A stretch of 64,000 nucleotides of DNA from Paracoccus sp. DMF-8 (GCF_029309835.1 NZ_JARJHL010000013.1:1-64000); one strand, 5' to 3'; counted from the first letter of the stretch, positions 9,572 to 20,533 are shown. Made by a program: numbers and translations. Notes: generated by a model from the sequence alone, not told the origin.

Positions 9572-9979
9572 TTAGCCCCTGCCGGAATATTTCGGCTCGC
9601 TTGGCAGCAAGGCGGGATCGGCGCGGCAGTCGTTCAGCGGCTTTTGCCGGATTTTCAGCAGCGCCAGCACCTTCATTTCCGCCGGATCGTCGCGCATCGT
9701 CAGACAGCCGCAGCCATGGCCATAGGATCCGCGCGCATCCGACGCGACCCATTCGCCTGCCGACATATCGGGCATCTGCTCCATCCCCTGCGCCTGTTCG
9801 CCGCCCTGCGTGGCGATGGTCCAACGCCCGTCGCGGTCGGTCAGGAACCAGTTGCCGGGGGTCGGATTTTCGATCCAGCCGCAACGCACCTCTCCGGACG
9901 TGCCCGGCATCGAACAGGCGGCAACGATGGCAGCGGCTGCGATCACGGCCCCAAGGGCGACAAGGGTTTTGCGGGACAT
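9572..9979 (-). CDS. DUF4087 lipoprotein
   Basis: A 135-residue protein with a lipoprotein signal (MSRKTLVALGAVIAAAAIV, lipobox VAAC) followed by a DUF4087 domain recognisable from RCGWIENPTPGNWFL. It has several Cys (CGWI, HGCGC) and a C-terminal Cys, so disulfides are likely in the periplasm. The function is unknown. The start at 9979 follows AGGAG; the longer open frame upstream would bury the signal peptide. Confidence 0.85.
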   Translation of the reverse strand: MSRKTLVALGAVIAAAAIVAACSMPGTSGEVRCGWIENPTPGNWFLTDRDGRWTIATQGGEQAQGMEQMPDMSAGEWVASDARGSYGHGCGCLTMRDDPAEMKVLALLKIRQKPLNDCRADPALLPSEPKYSGRG

Positions 9980-10190
9980 CCAAGGCTCCTGAATTTCAGC
10001 GGCAATTTCAATGGCCACAGCTTCGCATGGCCGGGCGCCCTGGACCAGCCGCAAATCGCCCCGGCGGATTTCCCCCGGCGCGGCTGTCACCATCCGTTCA
10101 CCTTCCGGTCAGGCAGGTTCTCAAGGCGGCAATCTTGCTGTATGTTCCGCGACAAAAGGCCGTCGCAGCAGGCCGGGCAGGATTACAGGC

Positions 10191-12548
10191 ATGAAAAAAC
10201 CCACCGGCGGACGCCGCATCGTCGCGGACAAGCGCCAAGTGCAAGAACAGCCGAAACAGAAACGGCAAGCCAGAAAGCCGCGCAAAACCAGACGGATAGG
10301 CAGCGCGGTGACATCCGGGTTTGCGGGGTTCATCGCCCTGATATGGCGCGTGATCTGGGGTTCCATCTGGCGGCTTGGCCTGACGGTGTTCCTGATTCTG
10401 GGCTTTGCCAGCTTCTATTACTATACGACCCTGCCCGAGGCCTCGGACCTGTTCGACGGGCGCGCGCGCGGGTCGGTGACCATGCTGGACAGCGACGGGC
10501 GCGTCTTTGCCTGGCGCGGGGAAACCTTTGGCATGGTCAGCGCCGACAAGATCGCCCCGGTGCTGCGCGACGCCGTCGTCGCGACCGAGGACAAGCGTTT
10601 CTACAACCACCTTGGCGTCGATCCACGCGGCATCGCCAGCGCCATCCGCATCAACATGGCCGCAGGCCGTGGCGCACTGGAAGGCAACGGCGGTTCGACC
10701 ATCACCCAGCAGGTCGCGAAGCTGCTGTGCCTTGGCGAAACCTTCGACCCGATCCAGTGGAAATCCGAAGCCGATTTCGAGGCGGAATGCCGCAAATCCT
10801 CGATCTGGCGCAAGATCAAGGAAGTCCCCTATGCGATCGCGCTGGAATCGAAATATTCCAAGCAGGACATCCTGAACATCTACATGAACCGGTCCTATCT
10901 GGGTGCCGGTGCGCGCGGTTTCGAAGCCGCCAGCCAGCGTTACTTCGACAAGCCCGCTACCGATGTGACCCCGGCAGAGGCCGCGATGCTGGCCGGTCTG
11001 CTGAAGGCCCCCAGCTATTTCGCGCCGACCGCGAACCTGCAACGCGCGCAGGACCGGGCCAGCGTCATTCTGGGGCTGATGCATGATCAGGGCTATCTGG
11101 ACGATGCGCAATTCGCCACGGCCAAGGCCGAGCCTGCCGTCCTGTCGCGCGCCGCAGCCGCGCGCGCGGGGGGCTATTTCGCCGATTGGGTGATGGAGGC
11201 AGGCCCCGGCTTCCTGACCAGCGAAACGACCGAGGACGTGACCATCCAGACCACCTTCGACCAGCGCGTCCAGCGTGCCGCCGAACGTGCGCTGCAACGC
11301 ATCTTTGACGAAAAGGTCGACAAGGCGTCCAAGGCGCAGGCGGCGGTTGTCGTGATGTCGGCCGATGGTGCGGTGCGCGCCATGATCGGCGGGCGCGAAA
11401 CCGGCACGGCGGGGGTTTTCAACCGCGCGGTTCAGGCCAAGCGGCAGACCGGTTCCAGCTTCAAACCCTTTGTTTTTGCGGCGGCGCTGGATCAGGGCTA
11501 TCGCCCGGACGACCATGTTCTGGACGCCCCCCTGACCATCCAGATCCGCGGCTCGGCGCCGTGGAGCCCGCAGAACTACACCCGCAGATACCGGGGCGAG
11601 GTGACGCTGACCACCGCGCTTGCCCAATCGCTGAACACCGCGACGATCCGTCTGCAGGAAATCGCCGGGCGCGATGCCGTGCGCCGCGTGGCGCAGGATT
11701 TCGGCTTTGCCAGCAATCTGACCAGCAGCCCCTCGCTTGGGCTGGGTGCGTCAGGATCGACGCTGCTGGAAATGACCGGCGCCTATGCGGGCATCCGCAA
11801 CGGCGGCTCTGCGGTGAAACCCTATGGGCTGATCGAGTTGCGCATCAAGGGTGACGACCAGCCCCTGATCGGTCAGGCGGGCGGTATCGGAACGCGGGTG
11901 ATTTCGCAGAATTCGGCCCGCAACCTGATCGCGATGATGAAACAGGTGATCGACGGCGGCACCGGCGGCCGGGCGAAATTGCCGGGCCGCGAGGCGGCAG
12001 GCAAGACCGGCACGACCTCCAGCTATCGTGACGCGTGGTTCATCGGCTTTACCGACCAATATGTGACCGGCGTCTGGATGGGCTATGATGACAACACGCC
12101 CCTGAAAGGCGTGACCGGCGGCGGTCTGCCCGCCGAAATCTGGCAGGCCGTGATGCAGGAAATCCACGAGGGCCTGCCCGCGGAGCCGCTTGGCGGTTTT
12201 GCCCCGGATGTCGAACGCGCCGTGCCGAATGTCGTCAGCGCCGGTCCCGAAGGCGGCGCCGATCCGCTGGCGGCGGCCCTGTCCGAGGCGCTTGGCCAGC
12301 CTTCGCCGCAGAATGTCGCGCAAAATGCGGCGGGCATGGGCGGCGACAATGCGGGCACGGCCCCGCGCACGCCGGGCAGCACGATATCCAGCGACGGGAC
12401 CGAGGACGGCTTCACCGATCCGGCGGATCTGCGCGCGCCGAACGAAATCACGCCCGATACGATGGTCGATCTGCCCAATGACGCGGATTTGTCCGGTGAA
12501 GAAGACGCGCTGACCCGCGCGCTGCGGGGAATCGACGGCGTCTATTGA
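10191..12548 (+). CDS. Class A penicillin-binding protein (PBP1-type)
   Basis: A 785-residue bifunctional peptidoglycan synthase. A basic cytoplasmic tail (to about residue 40) precedes a membrane anchor around VIWGSIWRLGLTVFLILGFA. The GT51 glycosyltransferase motifs are ATEDKRFYNHLGVD and GGSTITQQVAK. The transpeptidase has the SxxK serine in TGSSFKPF, SLN in AQSLNTA, and KTGT in AGKTGTTSSYRDAWF. The last 120 or so residues are a low-complexity acidic tail. The start at 10191 is the first ATG giving a normal basic N terminus; the longer frame from 10011 is antisense to the DUF4087 gene. Confidence 0.92.
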   Translation: MKKPTGGRRIVADKRQVQEQPKQKRQARKPRKTRRIGSAVTSGFAGFIALIWRVIWGSIWRLGLTVFLILGFASFYYYTTLPEASDLFDGRARGSVTMLDSDGRVFAWRGETFGMVSADKIAPVLRDAVVATEDKRFYNHLGVDPRGIASAIRINMAAGRGALEGNGGSTITQQVAKLLCLGETFDPIQWKSEADFEAECRKSSIWRKIKEVPYAIALESKYSKQDILNIYMNRSYLGAGARGFEAASQRYFDKPATDVTPAEAAMLAGLLKAPSYFAPTANLQRAQDRASVILGLMHDQGYLDDAQFATAKAEPAVLSRAAAARAGGYFADWVMEAGPGFLTSETTEDVTIQTTFDQRVQRAAERALQRIFDEKVDKASKAQAAVVVMSADGAVRAMIGGRETGTAGVFNRAVQAKRQTGSSFKPFVFAAALDQGYRPDDHVLDAPLTIQIRGSAPWSPQNYTRRYRGEVTLTTALAQSLNTATIRLQEIAGRDAVRRVAQDFGFASNLTSSPSLGLGASGSTLLEMTGAYAGIRNGGSAVKPYGLIELRIKGDDQPLIGQAGGIGTRVISQNSARNLIAMMKQVIDGGTGGRAKLPGREAAGKTGTTSSYRDAWFIGFTDQYVTGVWMGYDDNTPLKGVTGGGLPAEIWQAVMQEIHEGLPAEPLGGFAPDVERAVPNVVSAGPEGGADPLAAALSEALGQPSPQNVAQNAAGMGGDNAGTAPRTPGSTISSDGTEDGFTDPADLRAPNEITPDTMVDLPNDADLSGEEDALTRALRGIDGVY

Positions 12549-12591
12549 CGCCGCCGGTTCCAGTTCATCCCGTTCCGGCTCAGGGGGGCGC

Positions 12592-13212
12592 CTAGCCCGC
12601 CTGCGACAGATCCGCCGTCAAGGCGGCGATATCGCCCCGCGCCGCGCGCAGCCGGGCCGTGATTTCAGTCCGTTCGGTCGACAGCATGTTGATGCCTTCG
12701 ATGATGATGTTGAAATAGCGAAGCTGCCCCGACTTGTCCGAGACATGCCATTCCACCAGCATCGGGCTGCGTCCGTTCAGATAGGCGACTGAATTCACCG
12801 CAAAGAATGATTTCAGCGGACGCGCCTCCTGCACCTCGATGCGCGAACCGATGAATTCCCGGAAACGCTTGCCGTATTTGCGGCCGATATAGCCCTGAAA
12901 AGCCTGACGATAGGCGGCGAATTCCTGTGCGCCGACCGACCGCGCCGCCGGGCCAAGCGCGGAACGCGCGATGGTGTCGACATCGGCATAGCGGGCAAAG
13001 ATCGCTTCGAAATCCCGATACATCTCGGCGGGCGGCTTGCCCGAATTGATGACCGCATAGACCTGATCCAGCGATTCAGAAATAAAGGCACGCGCCTGAT
13101 CGGTGTCCAGCGCAAAGGCCGGAATCGCAAAGGCGGGAATCGCTGTGCAGGCGACGGCCGCGCCGATCAGCCCCAGAAAACCGCGGCGCGTGTCATTCGG
13201 CATATGGGTCAA
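12592..13212 (-). CDS. mlaC: MlaC-like phospholipid-binding periplasmic protein
   Basis: A 206-residue member of the Tgt2/MlaC family, which shuttles phospholipids between the outer-membrane MlaA complex and the inner-membrane MlaFEDB importer. The N terminus NDTRRGFLGLIG with a hydrophobic stretch reads as a Tat-type signal peptide. It follows mlaA and overlaps its 3' end. The start is ambiguous: TTG at 13212 has AAGGAGAGG at good spacing, while ATG at 13203 has poor spacing. The mlaFED transporter genes are not in the window. Confidence 0.85.
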   Translation of the reverse strand: MTHMPNDTRRGFLGLIGAAVACTAIPAFAIPAFALDTDQARAFISESLDQVYAVINSGKPPAEMYRDFEAIFARYADVDTIARSALGPAARSVGAQEFAAYRQAFQGYIGRKYGKRFREFIGSRIEVQEARPLKSFFAVNSVAYLNGRSPMLVEWHVSDKSGQLRYFNIIIEGINMLSTERTEITARLRAARGDIAALTADLSQAG

Positions 13213-13924
13213 TGGCCTCTCCTTCCTCGCCCAGTTCGAAACGGCGATGCTGCAACCAGATCAATCGGGTCTGCGCATAACTATCCGCACTTTCATGCAG
13301 AACGGGATCGACCGTGTCGCCATATTTCGCACGATCACCGGCTTTTGACAGGATACGGGCACCAAAACCGATCAGCCGCTGGTCGCGGTTCATCTGCGGG
13401 CCAAGCGGATCAAGGACCAGATCGACGACACGCCCGAAGGTATCGCGCTCGGTCGAAGGGCCAAGCAGCGGCAGTTCCAGATAGGCACCTTCGCCCACGC
13501 CCCAGGTCGCAAGCGTCTGTCCGAAATCGGTGTCCTCCTCGGGCAGGCCGAAATCCGCTGTCGCGGGATCCAGAAAACCGCCCAGACCAACCGTCGTATT
13601 CACCGCAAAACGAAAGGTCATGCGCACCGCCGGCGCGAGCTTGCCCTGCAGCAGATGGTTCGCAGCCTTGCCCGGCAGCGCCAGGTTGGATCCGAAATTG
13701 CCCACCCCCTGAACCGCATAGGACAGCGGACCGCGCGTGTCATCGCCGTCGTTTTCCTTGTCCGTCAATGGCTTGACGATATTTGCATCCAGCCCCCGGT
13801 TAAAGGCGTGAACGCGACGGTTCATGCCTTCATAGGGGTCATTGATGCCGTCCGGCCCCGCGCCTTGCGAACAGGCGGACAGGCCAAGCGCCACGACAGG
13901 AAAAAGAAAAAGGGAATGTCTCAA
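13193..13924 (-). CDS. mlaA: MlaA/VacJ outer-membrane lipoprotein
   Basis: A 243-residue VacJ-family lipoprotein that extracts mislocalised phospholipids from the outer leaflet of the outer membrane. The lipobox is LSAC after a short hydrophobic signal. The family block NDPYEGMNRRVHAFNRGLD is followed by a central FGLPEEDTDFGQTLATWGV. The only usable start in frame is TTG at 13924, since an in-frame stop lies a short way upstream. It overlaps mlaC by 20 bp and is divergent from the type I secretion genes. Confidence 0.9.
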   Translation of the reverse strand: MRHSLFLFPVVALGLSACSQGAGPDGINDPYEGMNRRVHAFNRGLDANIVKPLTDKENDGDDTRGPLSYAVQGVGNFGSNLALPGKAANHLLQGKLAPAVRMTFRFAVNTTVGLGGFLDPATADFGLPEEDTDFGQTLATWGVGEGAYLELPLLGPSTERDTFGRVVDLVLDPLGPQMNRDQRLIGFGARILSKAGDRAKYGDTVDPVLHESADSYAQTRLIWLQHRRFELGEEGEAIDPYAE

Positions 13925-14064
13925 TTCTTTGATAACCTTCTTCTGTTACGACTCGTTCAATCACGGCGATTTACGGCCTGCGGGCTTTTGCCGGGTCATC
14001 GCTTGCGATAAACGGGCGCAACTCATCGGGCAAGTGCGCCCGTCGTCGAAAGGAAAGGATCGGC

Positions 14065-15806
14065 ATGGCCATGCCGCCTATGCGACATGATGGCAAGCGG
14101 GAACTGCGCAGCGCGCGCGGCCTGACCTGGCATCTTTTCTTGTTTGTCGGGTTGTTTTCGGCTGCGGTGAACCTGTTGATGCTGACCGGACCGCTGTTCA
14201 TGATGCAGGTCTATGACCGCGTTCTGGGCAGCCGCTCGGTCGAAACGCTGACGGCGCTTTTCGTGCTGATCTGCTTTCTTTTCGCGCTGATGGGGCTGAT
14301 CGACGTGGCGCGCAGCCGCGTCATGGCCCGCGTCGCCGCCCGCTTTCAGGAAAAGATGGAGGGACGGGTTTTCGCTGCCGCCCTTCAGGAAGGATCGGCT
14401 GCGGGCAATGACATGGTCACACGCGGCGGCATGCGCGATCTGGAGGCTGTGCAGCGGCTGATCGCCTCTCCGGTGCTGATGGCGCTGTTCGATCTGCCTT
14501 GGGCGCCGCTCTTTCTGGCCGCCGTCTATATCTTTCACCCGTTTCTGGGGATCGTCGCGACGATCGGCATGGCGATCCTGATCGTCGCCACGCTGTTGAA
14601 CCAATGGCTTGGCCGGATCCCCCTGCAGGAATCGAACATCGCCTCGCAGCAAGCGGAACGGATATCGGATCTGTATCGGCAAGAGGGTGAGATCATCAGT
14701 GCCTCGGGCATGCGCGGCGCGGCATTCCGGCGCTGGCAGGTGGCGCGCGACCGCGCGACCGATGCGGGCATGGTCGGCACCGACCGCGCCACGAATTTCA
14801 CCGTCTTTTCCAAGACGTTCCGGCTGTTTTTGCAAAGCGCCCTGCTGGCCGCAGGTGCCTGGCTGGTGCTGAAGCAAGAGGTCACGCCCGGCGCGATGAT
14901 CGCCTCGTCCATCCTGATGGGTCGCGCGCTGGCGCCGATCGAACAGGTCGTGGGCGGCTGGCCCATGGTCCAGCGCGCACAGGACGGTTGGGAACGGCTG
15001 TCGCAACTGCTGTCGCGCCGCCCGCCGATCCTCTCTCGCACGCCCCTGCCCCGCCCCCCGCGCAGTTGGAGGTCAACCAGATTTCCGTCGTGCCGCCCGG
15101 CCAGAACGCCGCGACACTGCGCGGCATGTCCTTTGCCATGGGCCCCGGTCAGGCGATGGGCGTGATCGGGCCGTCCGGTTCGGGCAAAAGCACGCTGGCC
15201 CGCGCCCTGATCGGCGCATGGCCGGTGGCGGCGGGCTCGATCCGGCTTGGCGGCGCGACGCTGGACCAATATGACCCCGATGTGCTGGGCAGCCTGATCG
15301 GCTATCTGCCCCAGCAGGTCACGCTGTTCGACGGCACGATTGCCGAAAACATCGCCCGCCTGTCGCCGCAACCCGATCCGCAGCGCGTCGTGGCGGCGGC
15401 ACAGGCGGCCGCCGCGCATCGCATGATTCTGGATCTGCCGCAGGGCTATGACACACAGGTTTCGCAGACCGGGGGGCGCCTCTCCGGCGGGCAGATCCAG
15501 CGCATCGGCCTTGCCCGCGCGCTCTACGCCGACCCGGTCCTGTTCGTTCTGGATGAGCCGAACTCGAATCTCGACAACGAAGGGTCCGAGGCGCTGAACA
15601 TCGCGATCCGCAACATCAAGGCGCGCGGCGGCGCGGTCATCATCATGGCCCACCGCCCCGCCGCCATCACCGAATGCGAATTGCTGCTGGTCGTCGATCA
15701 GGGCCTGCGCCGCGCCTTCGGCCCAAGGGATGAGGTGCTGCGCTCGATGGTCAAGAACGCCGAACAGATCAGCCAATCGCAAGGCAAGGGCGGGGGTGTC
15801 GTATGA
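14065..15806 (+). CDS. Type I secretion ABC transporter (PrtD/HlyB type), frameshifted
   Basis: An inner-membrane permease-ATPase of the PrtD family, which exports RTX proteins directly out of the cell. The first part has the transmembrane region (LTGPLFMMQVYDRVLGSRS, DLPWAPLFLAAVYIFHPFLG) and the second the ATPase: Walker A GPSGSGKST, signature LSGGQ, Walker B VLFVLDEPNSNLD. The reading frame breaks at the CCCCCC run at 15054-15059. Restoring one C gives the expected linker RTPLPRPPAQLEV and one protein of about 581 residues. I treat the break as a likely sequencing error. AAAGGAAAGG precedes the ATG. It overlaps the adaptor gene as ATGA. The RTX proteins at the far end of the window are plausible substrates. 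Confidence 0.88.
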
Positions 15807-17245
15807 CCACGGAACAGCCGCAAACCGGCCGCGCGCCCGTCGAAAAGCTGGACAACCTGCCTGCCGGCCGCCCGCAGCAACAGCCCGCCCTGCGCGCCAA
15901 GCCGGCCGAGGTCGAGCTGATGCAGCCCGCCCCCATCCACCGCGCCCCCGTCGAACAAAGGTGGAGCGCGCGGGGTGCCATCATCATCGGCGTGATCGGC
16001 CTTTTGCTGCTGTTCGGCGGCTTTGGCCTGTGGTCCTTGACCGCACGGATCGCCGGCGCCGTTGTCGCCTCGGGTCAGGTCGAGGTCGAACAGCGCCGTC
16101 AGGTCGTCCAGCACCCCGATGGTGGCGTGGTTCAGGACATCATGATTCACGAAGGGGAAACGGTCACGGCGGGGCAACCGCTGATCATCCTTGACGGGAC
16201 GATGCTGCGCACGGAACTGGCCATCGTCGAAGGCCAGTATTTCGAAATGCTGGCCCGTCGCGGACGGCTCGAGGCAGAGCGCGCCGATCTGGAAACCATC
16301 ACCTTCCCCCAAGAACTGGTCCGTGAGGCCCATGAAAGCCCGGGCCTTGCCGGGCTGATGGCGGGCCAGCAAAGCCTGTTCACGGCCCGGCGCGACACGC
16401 TCGACCAGGCGCTTGGCCAGCTTGCCAAGCAATCCGAGCAGGTGACCGCCCAGATCGAGGGGATCGACGCCCAGATGGGTGCCCTGGAAAAGCAGCGCGG
16501 CTTTATCCAGGAAGAGCTGGAAAACCAGCGCGCGCTGTTCGAAAAGGGCCTTGCCCAATCCGCCCGGGTGCTGGCCCTGGAACGCGAAGCGGCGCGACTT
16601 GACGGCCAGATGGGCGAAATCATCGCCGGGCGGGCGCAATCCGTGACGCGGCTGACCGAAATCGACCTGACCCGGCTGGAACGCACCGCCGAACGCCGCG
16701 AGGCTGCCGAAACCGAGCTGCGCGACCTTGGCTATCGCGAACTGGAGATGGCGGAACGTCGTCGCGGCCTGGGCGAACAGATCGCCCGGCTGGAAATCAC
16801 CGCGCCGGTGTCGGGCATCTTGCAGGAATTGCAGGTCACCACGCCGCGTTCGGTCATCCGCCCGGCCGAACCGATCATGTATATCATCCCGCAGGACCGC
16901 CCGCTGGTGATCAGCGCCCAGATCGCCACGATCAACGTCGATGAAGTCCATCCGGGACAAGAGGTCGTGCTGCGTTTCTCGGCCTTTTCCTCGCGCACGA
17001 CGCCCGAAATCGACGGCGTTCTGAACAAGGTGTCACCCGATGCGCTGATCGACGAAGTCACGCGGATGCCCTATTATCGCGGTGAGGTCACCATCCCGGC
17101 CGATCAGCTTGAAAAGCTGGGCAATCTGGCGCTGGTTCCGGGGATGCCGGTCGAAGTCTATATCCAGACCGGCGAACGCAGCCCAATGGCCTATCTGCTG
17201 AAACCGCTGACGGATTACTTCTCCCGCGCCTTCCGCGAAGAATGA
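15803..17245 (+). CDS. Type I secretion membrane-fusion adaptor (HlyD/PrtE family)
   Basis: A 480-residue periplasmic adaptor linking the ABC transporter to an outer-membrane TolC-type channel. A proline-rich cytoplasmic N terminus of about 50 residues leads into one membrane segment (IIIGVIGLLLLFGGFGLWSL). Then come a biotinyl-lipoyl half-motif (QHPDGGVVQDIMIHEGETV), a long coiled coil at about 150-330, and the closing lipoyl half and beta domain (ITAPVSGILQEL, PGQEVVLRFSAF). It is coupled to the ATPase by an ATGA overlap. No TolC gene is present nearby. Confidence 0.92.
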   Translation: MTTEQPQTGRAPVEKLDNLPAGRPQQQPALRAKPAEVELMQPAPIHRAPVEQRWSARGAIIIGVIGLLLLFGGFGLWSLTARIAGAVVASGQVEVEQRRQVVQHPDGGVVQDIMIHEGETVTAGQPLIILDGTMLRTELAIVEGQYFEMLARRGRLEAERADLETITFPQELVREAHESPGLAGLMAGQQSLFTARRDTLDQALGQLAKQSEQVTAQIEGIDAQMGALEKQRGFIQEELENQRALFEKGLAQSARVLALEREAARLDGQMGEIIAGRAQSVTRLTEIDLTRLERTAERREAAETELRDLGYRELEMAERRRGLGEQIARLEITAPVSGILQELQVTTPRSVIRPAEPIMYIIPQDRPLVISAQIATINVDEVHPGQEVVLRFSAFSSRTTPEIDGVLNKVSPDALIDEVTRMPYYRGEVTIPADQLEKLGNLALVPGMPVEVYIQTGERSPMAYLLKPLTDYFSRAFREE

Positions 17246-17280
17246 TCCCGGCTCTGCGACCCCGGCCCTGCGACAATGAG

Positions 17281-17316
17281 AAAGCCCCGCCCCGGCATCC
17301 CTGGGCGGGGCTTTTT
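17281..17316 (+). terminator. Intrinsic terminator after the T1SS operon
   Basis: GCCCCGCCC (17284-17292) pairs with GGGCGGGGC (17303-17311), followed by TTTTT. The A-run before the stem makes it usable also for the convergent valS gene. Confidence 0.9.
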
Positions 17317-17333
17317 CGACATTGCACGACAGC

Positions 17334-20300
17334 CTAGCCCCTCATCGCCAGAAGCTGGGCCAGCGCGGCGCGGGTGCGGGCGATATCTTCGTCCAGCAGT
17401 GCCAGCTTGTCGCGGGTTTCCTCGATCACCTCGGGTTCGGCATTTTCGACGAATTTCGGATTGGCCAGACGGCCACGCAAGCCGCCAGCATCCTTTTCCG
17501 TCTTGGCCAGCGCCTTTTCCAGCCGCGCGCTTTCGGCCGCAACATCAATGACCTCGCCGACAGGCAGCGCAAAGCTTGCGCCATTCGCCGCGACCGAGAT
17601 CATGCCCTGCCCCATCGCACCGTCTTGCGCGGGATTGACCCGCGCCAGCCGTTCGATCAGCGGACCATTCGCCGCAATCGCGGCACGGGCGGCATCGTCG
17701 GCCTGAACCACGATCAGGTCCAGGCGGGCACCTGCGGGCACCCCGATCTGCGCGCGGGCCGAACGGATCCCTTCGATCACACCGATCACCCAGTTGATCT
17801 GGCGATCCGCGGTATGGTCGATCAGATCGGCGCCATATTCCGGCCAGTCGCCATGAACCAGCATCGAGCTGCGATCCCCCGTCAGCGACCACAGTTCTTC
17901 GGTCACAAAGGGCATGATCGGATGCAGCAGGATCAGGCATTGATCCAGCACCCAGCCCATCGTCTCGCGGGTTTCCTGCGCCAGATCGCCGTCGAACAGC
18001 GGCTTGGAAAATTCGACATACCAGTCGCAGACCTTGCCCCAGACAAAGGCATAGAGGATCTGCGCGCCTTCGTTGAAGCGATAGCCGCGCAGCGCCTCGT
18101 CAAAGGCCAGACGGGTGCGGGCCAGTTCGCCGATGATCCAGCGGTTGACCGTATGGGTCGGCGCGGGCCGGTCTCCCCCGCCACGCACGCCGTTCATTTC
18201 GGCAAAGCGCGCGGCATTCCAGATTTTCGTGACGAAATTGCGGTTCGCCTCGACATGTTTCGGGCCCAGCTTGGGGTCGCGCCCCATCGCCGCCATCGAG
18301 GTCAGCGTGAACCGCAGCGCATCCGCGCCGAAATCGTCGATCAGGACCAGCGGGTCGATGACGTTGCCTTTCGACTTCGACATCTTGGCGCCCTTTTCGT
18401 CGCGCACCAGCCCATGGACATAGACGGTATGGAACGGCACCTGACCGACCACGGCCAGTTGCATCATCATCATCCGGGCGACCCAGAAAAAGATGATGTC
18501 AAAGCCCGTGATCAGGGTAGAGGTCGGGAAATACCGGGCCAGTTCCGGCGTCTTTTCCGGCCAGCCAAGCGTCCCGATGGGCCACAGCCCGGACGAAAAC
18601 CAGGTGTCCAGAACATCGGGATCGCGCCAGACCGGATAGACCAGCCGGGTCGGATCCTGCGTCAGGTTGTAATCGGCCAGCCCCTGCGAAAAGGCATCGA
18701 CCGCGGCATCGCGGTCGGCGACCTCGATCACGCGGGCGATTTCAAGGGGTTGCGGCAGACCTGCGATATCATCGCGGAAGCGTTCGACCACATCGGCAAA
18801 GCCGGCGGCGGCGTGGTGCAATTCGCCGCGCTGGACCAGACCATCGGCCAGCAGTTCGAACAGTTCGACCTCGTCCAGCGCGCCATCGCCTTCGTCATCG
18901 CGGAAACCCTGCGCCGACAGGTCCAGCCCATACCACACCGGGATCTGATGCCCCCACCAAAGCTGGCGGCTGATGGTCCAGGGCTCGATGTTTTCCAGCC
19001 AGTGGAAATAGACCTTTTCATGCTGTTCCGGCAGGATTTTCGTCGCGCCGCTGCGGACGGCGTCCAGCGCCGGCCCGACGATTTTCGGCGTATCGACAAA
19101 CCACTGATCGGTCAGCATCGGCTCGATCACCACGCCCGAACGGTCGCCGAAGGGCTGCATGATCGGCTTGGCTTCGACCAGGGGGCGGCGTTCCAGATGT
19201 TCGGCGCCGGTTTCCTTGTCGATTTCCTTGTGCAGGCAGGTGACGGCCAGCCCCTCGGCGGTGATCTGGTCCACGACGATGCGGCGGGCCTGATAACGGT
19301 CAAGGCCGCGCAGCTCGTCGGGGACAAGGTTCACGTTCGAGACATCGCCGACATCCTCGCCGCGCGCGGCGCGGGTCGCGATTTCGGCGCTTTCGGCATA
19401 GGACAGGCCATCGGCGCGCATCTGCGCCTTGGTGTCCAGCAGCGCATAGAGCGGGATGCCATTGCGCATCGCCACGCCATAGTCGTTGAAGTCATGCGCG
19501 CCGGTGATCTTGACCGCGCCCGAGCCGAAATCGGGATCGGGATATTCGTCGGTGATGATCGGGATCAGGCGGCGGTGTTCGCGGGGTCCAACCGGGATTT
19601 CGACCAGCTTGCCGACAATGGGGGCATAGCGCGCATCGTCGGGGTGAACGGCGACCGCGCCGTCGCCCAGCATGGTTTCGGGCCGGGTCGTTGCGATGGA
19701 AATGTAATCGCGGGTCTCGCGCAGCGTGACATTGCCGTCCGCGTCGCGTTCGACATATTCATAGGTCTCGCCACCCGCGAGGGGGTATTTGAAATGCCAC
19801 ATATGGCCCGCGACCTCGCGGCTTTCGACCTCTAGGTCCGAAATCGCGGTTTCGAAATGCGGGTCCCAGTTCACCAGCCTTTTGCCGCGATAGATCAGGC
19901 CCTTGTCATACATGTCGACAAAGACCTTGATGACCGCGTCGTGGAAATTGCCGTCCTCGCCCGCGGGGGCGCCGGGGGCGCCCGACATGGTAAAGGCATT
20001 GCGCGACCAGTCGCAGCTTGCCCCGAGCCGTTTCAGCTGATTGATGATCGTGCCGCCGGATTCCTGTTTCCAGGCCCAGATCTTTTCCAGAAAGGCCGCG
20101 CGACCGATCTCGCGGCGGCCGGGTTCCTGACGTTCGGCCATCTGGCGTTCGACGACCATCTGGGTCGCGATGCCCGCATGGTCCTGACCCGGTTGCCACA
20201 GCGTGTCAAAGCCGCGCATCCGGTGCCAGCGCACCAGAATGTCCTGCAAGGTGTTGTTCAGCGCGTGGCCGATATGCAGGCTACCGGTGACGTTCGGTGG

Positions 20301-20432
20301 CGGGATGACGACCGAAAAGCTTTCGGCACCCGGCTTGGCATTCGCCCCGGCCGCGAAGGCATTCGCTGCTTCCCATTCGGCCGCGATCCGCGCCTCGGCG
20401 GAAGCGGCGTCAAAATTCTTTTCCATCGCCAT
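17334..20432 (-). CDS. valS: Valyl-tRNA synthetase
   Basis: A class I synthetase of 1032 residues that charges tRNA-Val. The HIGH motif is in [12 protein letters not shown], the KMSKS motif in [14 protein letters not shown], and the C-terminal coiled coil ends in LAQLLAMRG. It is longer than the E. coli enzyme (951 residues). Part of the extra length is an acidic, helical insertion of about 70-80 residues between HQIPVWYG and [12 protein letters not shown], beginning [14 protein letters not shown]. The start MAMEKNFD at 20432 is preceded by AAAGGGTG; an upstream start at 20471 is less likely. Confidence 0.95.
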   Translation of the reverse strand: MAMEKNFDAASAEARIAAEWEAANAFAAGANAKPGAESFSVVIPPPNVTGSLHIGHALNNTLQDILVRWHRMRGFDTLWQPGQDHAGIATQMVVERQMAERQEPGRREIGRAAFLEKIWAWKQESGGTIINQLKRLGASCDWSRNAFTMSGAPGAPAGEDGNFHDAVIKVFVDMYDKGLIYRGKRLVNWDPHFETAISDLEVESREVAGHMWHFKYPLAGGETYEYVERDADGNVTLRETRDYISIATTRPETMLGDGAVAVHPDDARYAPIVGKLVEIPVGPREHRRLIPIITDEYPDPDFGSGAVKITGAHDFNDYGVAMRNGIPLYALLDTKAQMRADGLSYAESAEIATRAARGEDVGDVSNVNLVPDELRGLDRYQARRIVVDQITAEGLAVTCLHKEIDKETGAEHLERRPLVEAKPIMQPFGDRSGVVIEPMLTDQWFVDTPKIVGPALDAVRSGATKILPEQHEKVYFHWLENIEPWTISRQLWWGHQIPVWYGLDLSAQGFRDDEGDGALDEVELFELLADGLVQRGELHHAAAGFADVVERFRDDIAGLPQPLEIARVIEVADRDAAVDAFSQGLADYNLTQDPTRLVYPVWRDPDVLDTWFSSGLWPIGTLGWPEKTPELARYFPTSTLITGFDIIFFWVARMMMMQLAVVGQVPFHTVYVHGLVRDEKGAKMSKSKGNVIDPLVLIDDFGADALRFTLTSMAAMGRDPKLGPKHVEANRNFVTKIWNAARFAEMNGVRGGGDRPAPTHTVNRWIIGELARTRLAFDEALRGYRFNEGAQILYAFVWGKVCDWYVEFSKPLFDGDLAQETRETMGWVLDQCLILLHPIMPFVTEELWSLTGDRSSMLVHGDWPEYGADLIDHTADRQINWVIGVIEGIRSARAQIGVPAGARLDLIVVQADDAARAAIAANGPLIERLARVNPAQDGAMGQGMISVAANGASFALPVGEVIDVAAESARLEKALAKTEKDAGGLRGRLANPKFVENAEPEVIEETRDKLALLDEDIARTRAALAQLLAMRG

Positions 20433-20533
20433 GTGATCACCCTTTGCTTGCGCAAGGGGATATCGAAGCACGGCGCAAAGGCCAAGAGAAGATGCGGGCC
20501 AAACCCGCCGCCCCTGTCGATCCTGCGCCCGTG

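Noticed and set aside
14988..15806. A separate ATPase gene starting at TTG 14988
   Set aside because: It is the second half of the T1SS transporter in another frame; one extra C in the 15054-15059 run joins the halves.
17322..19835. An 837-codon open frame opposite valS, and similar long antisense frames opposite ftsH (40048-42594), cpoB/tilS (42934-44433), phaA (4736-6262) and the phospholipase (56638-59769)
   Set aside because: They are mirror frames created by high GC at third codon positions; the opposite strand carries clear conserved proteins.
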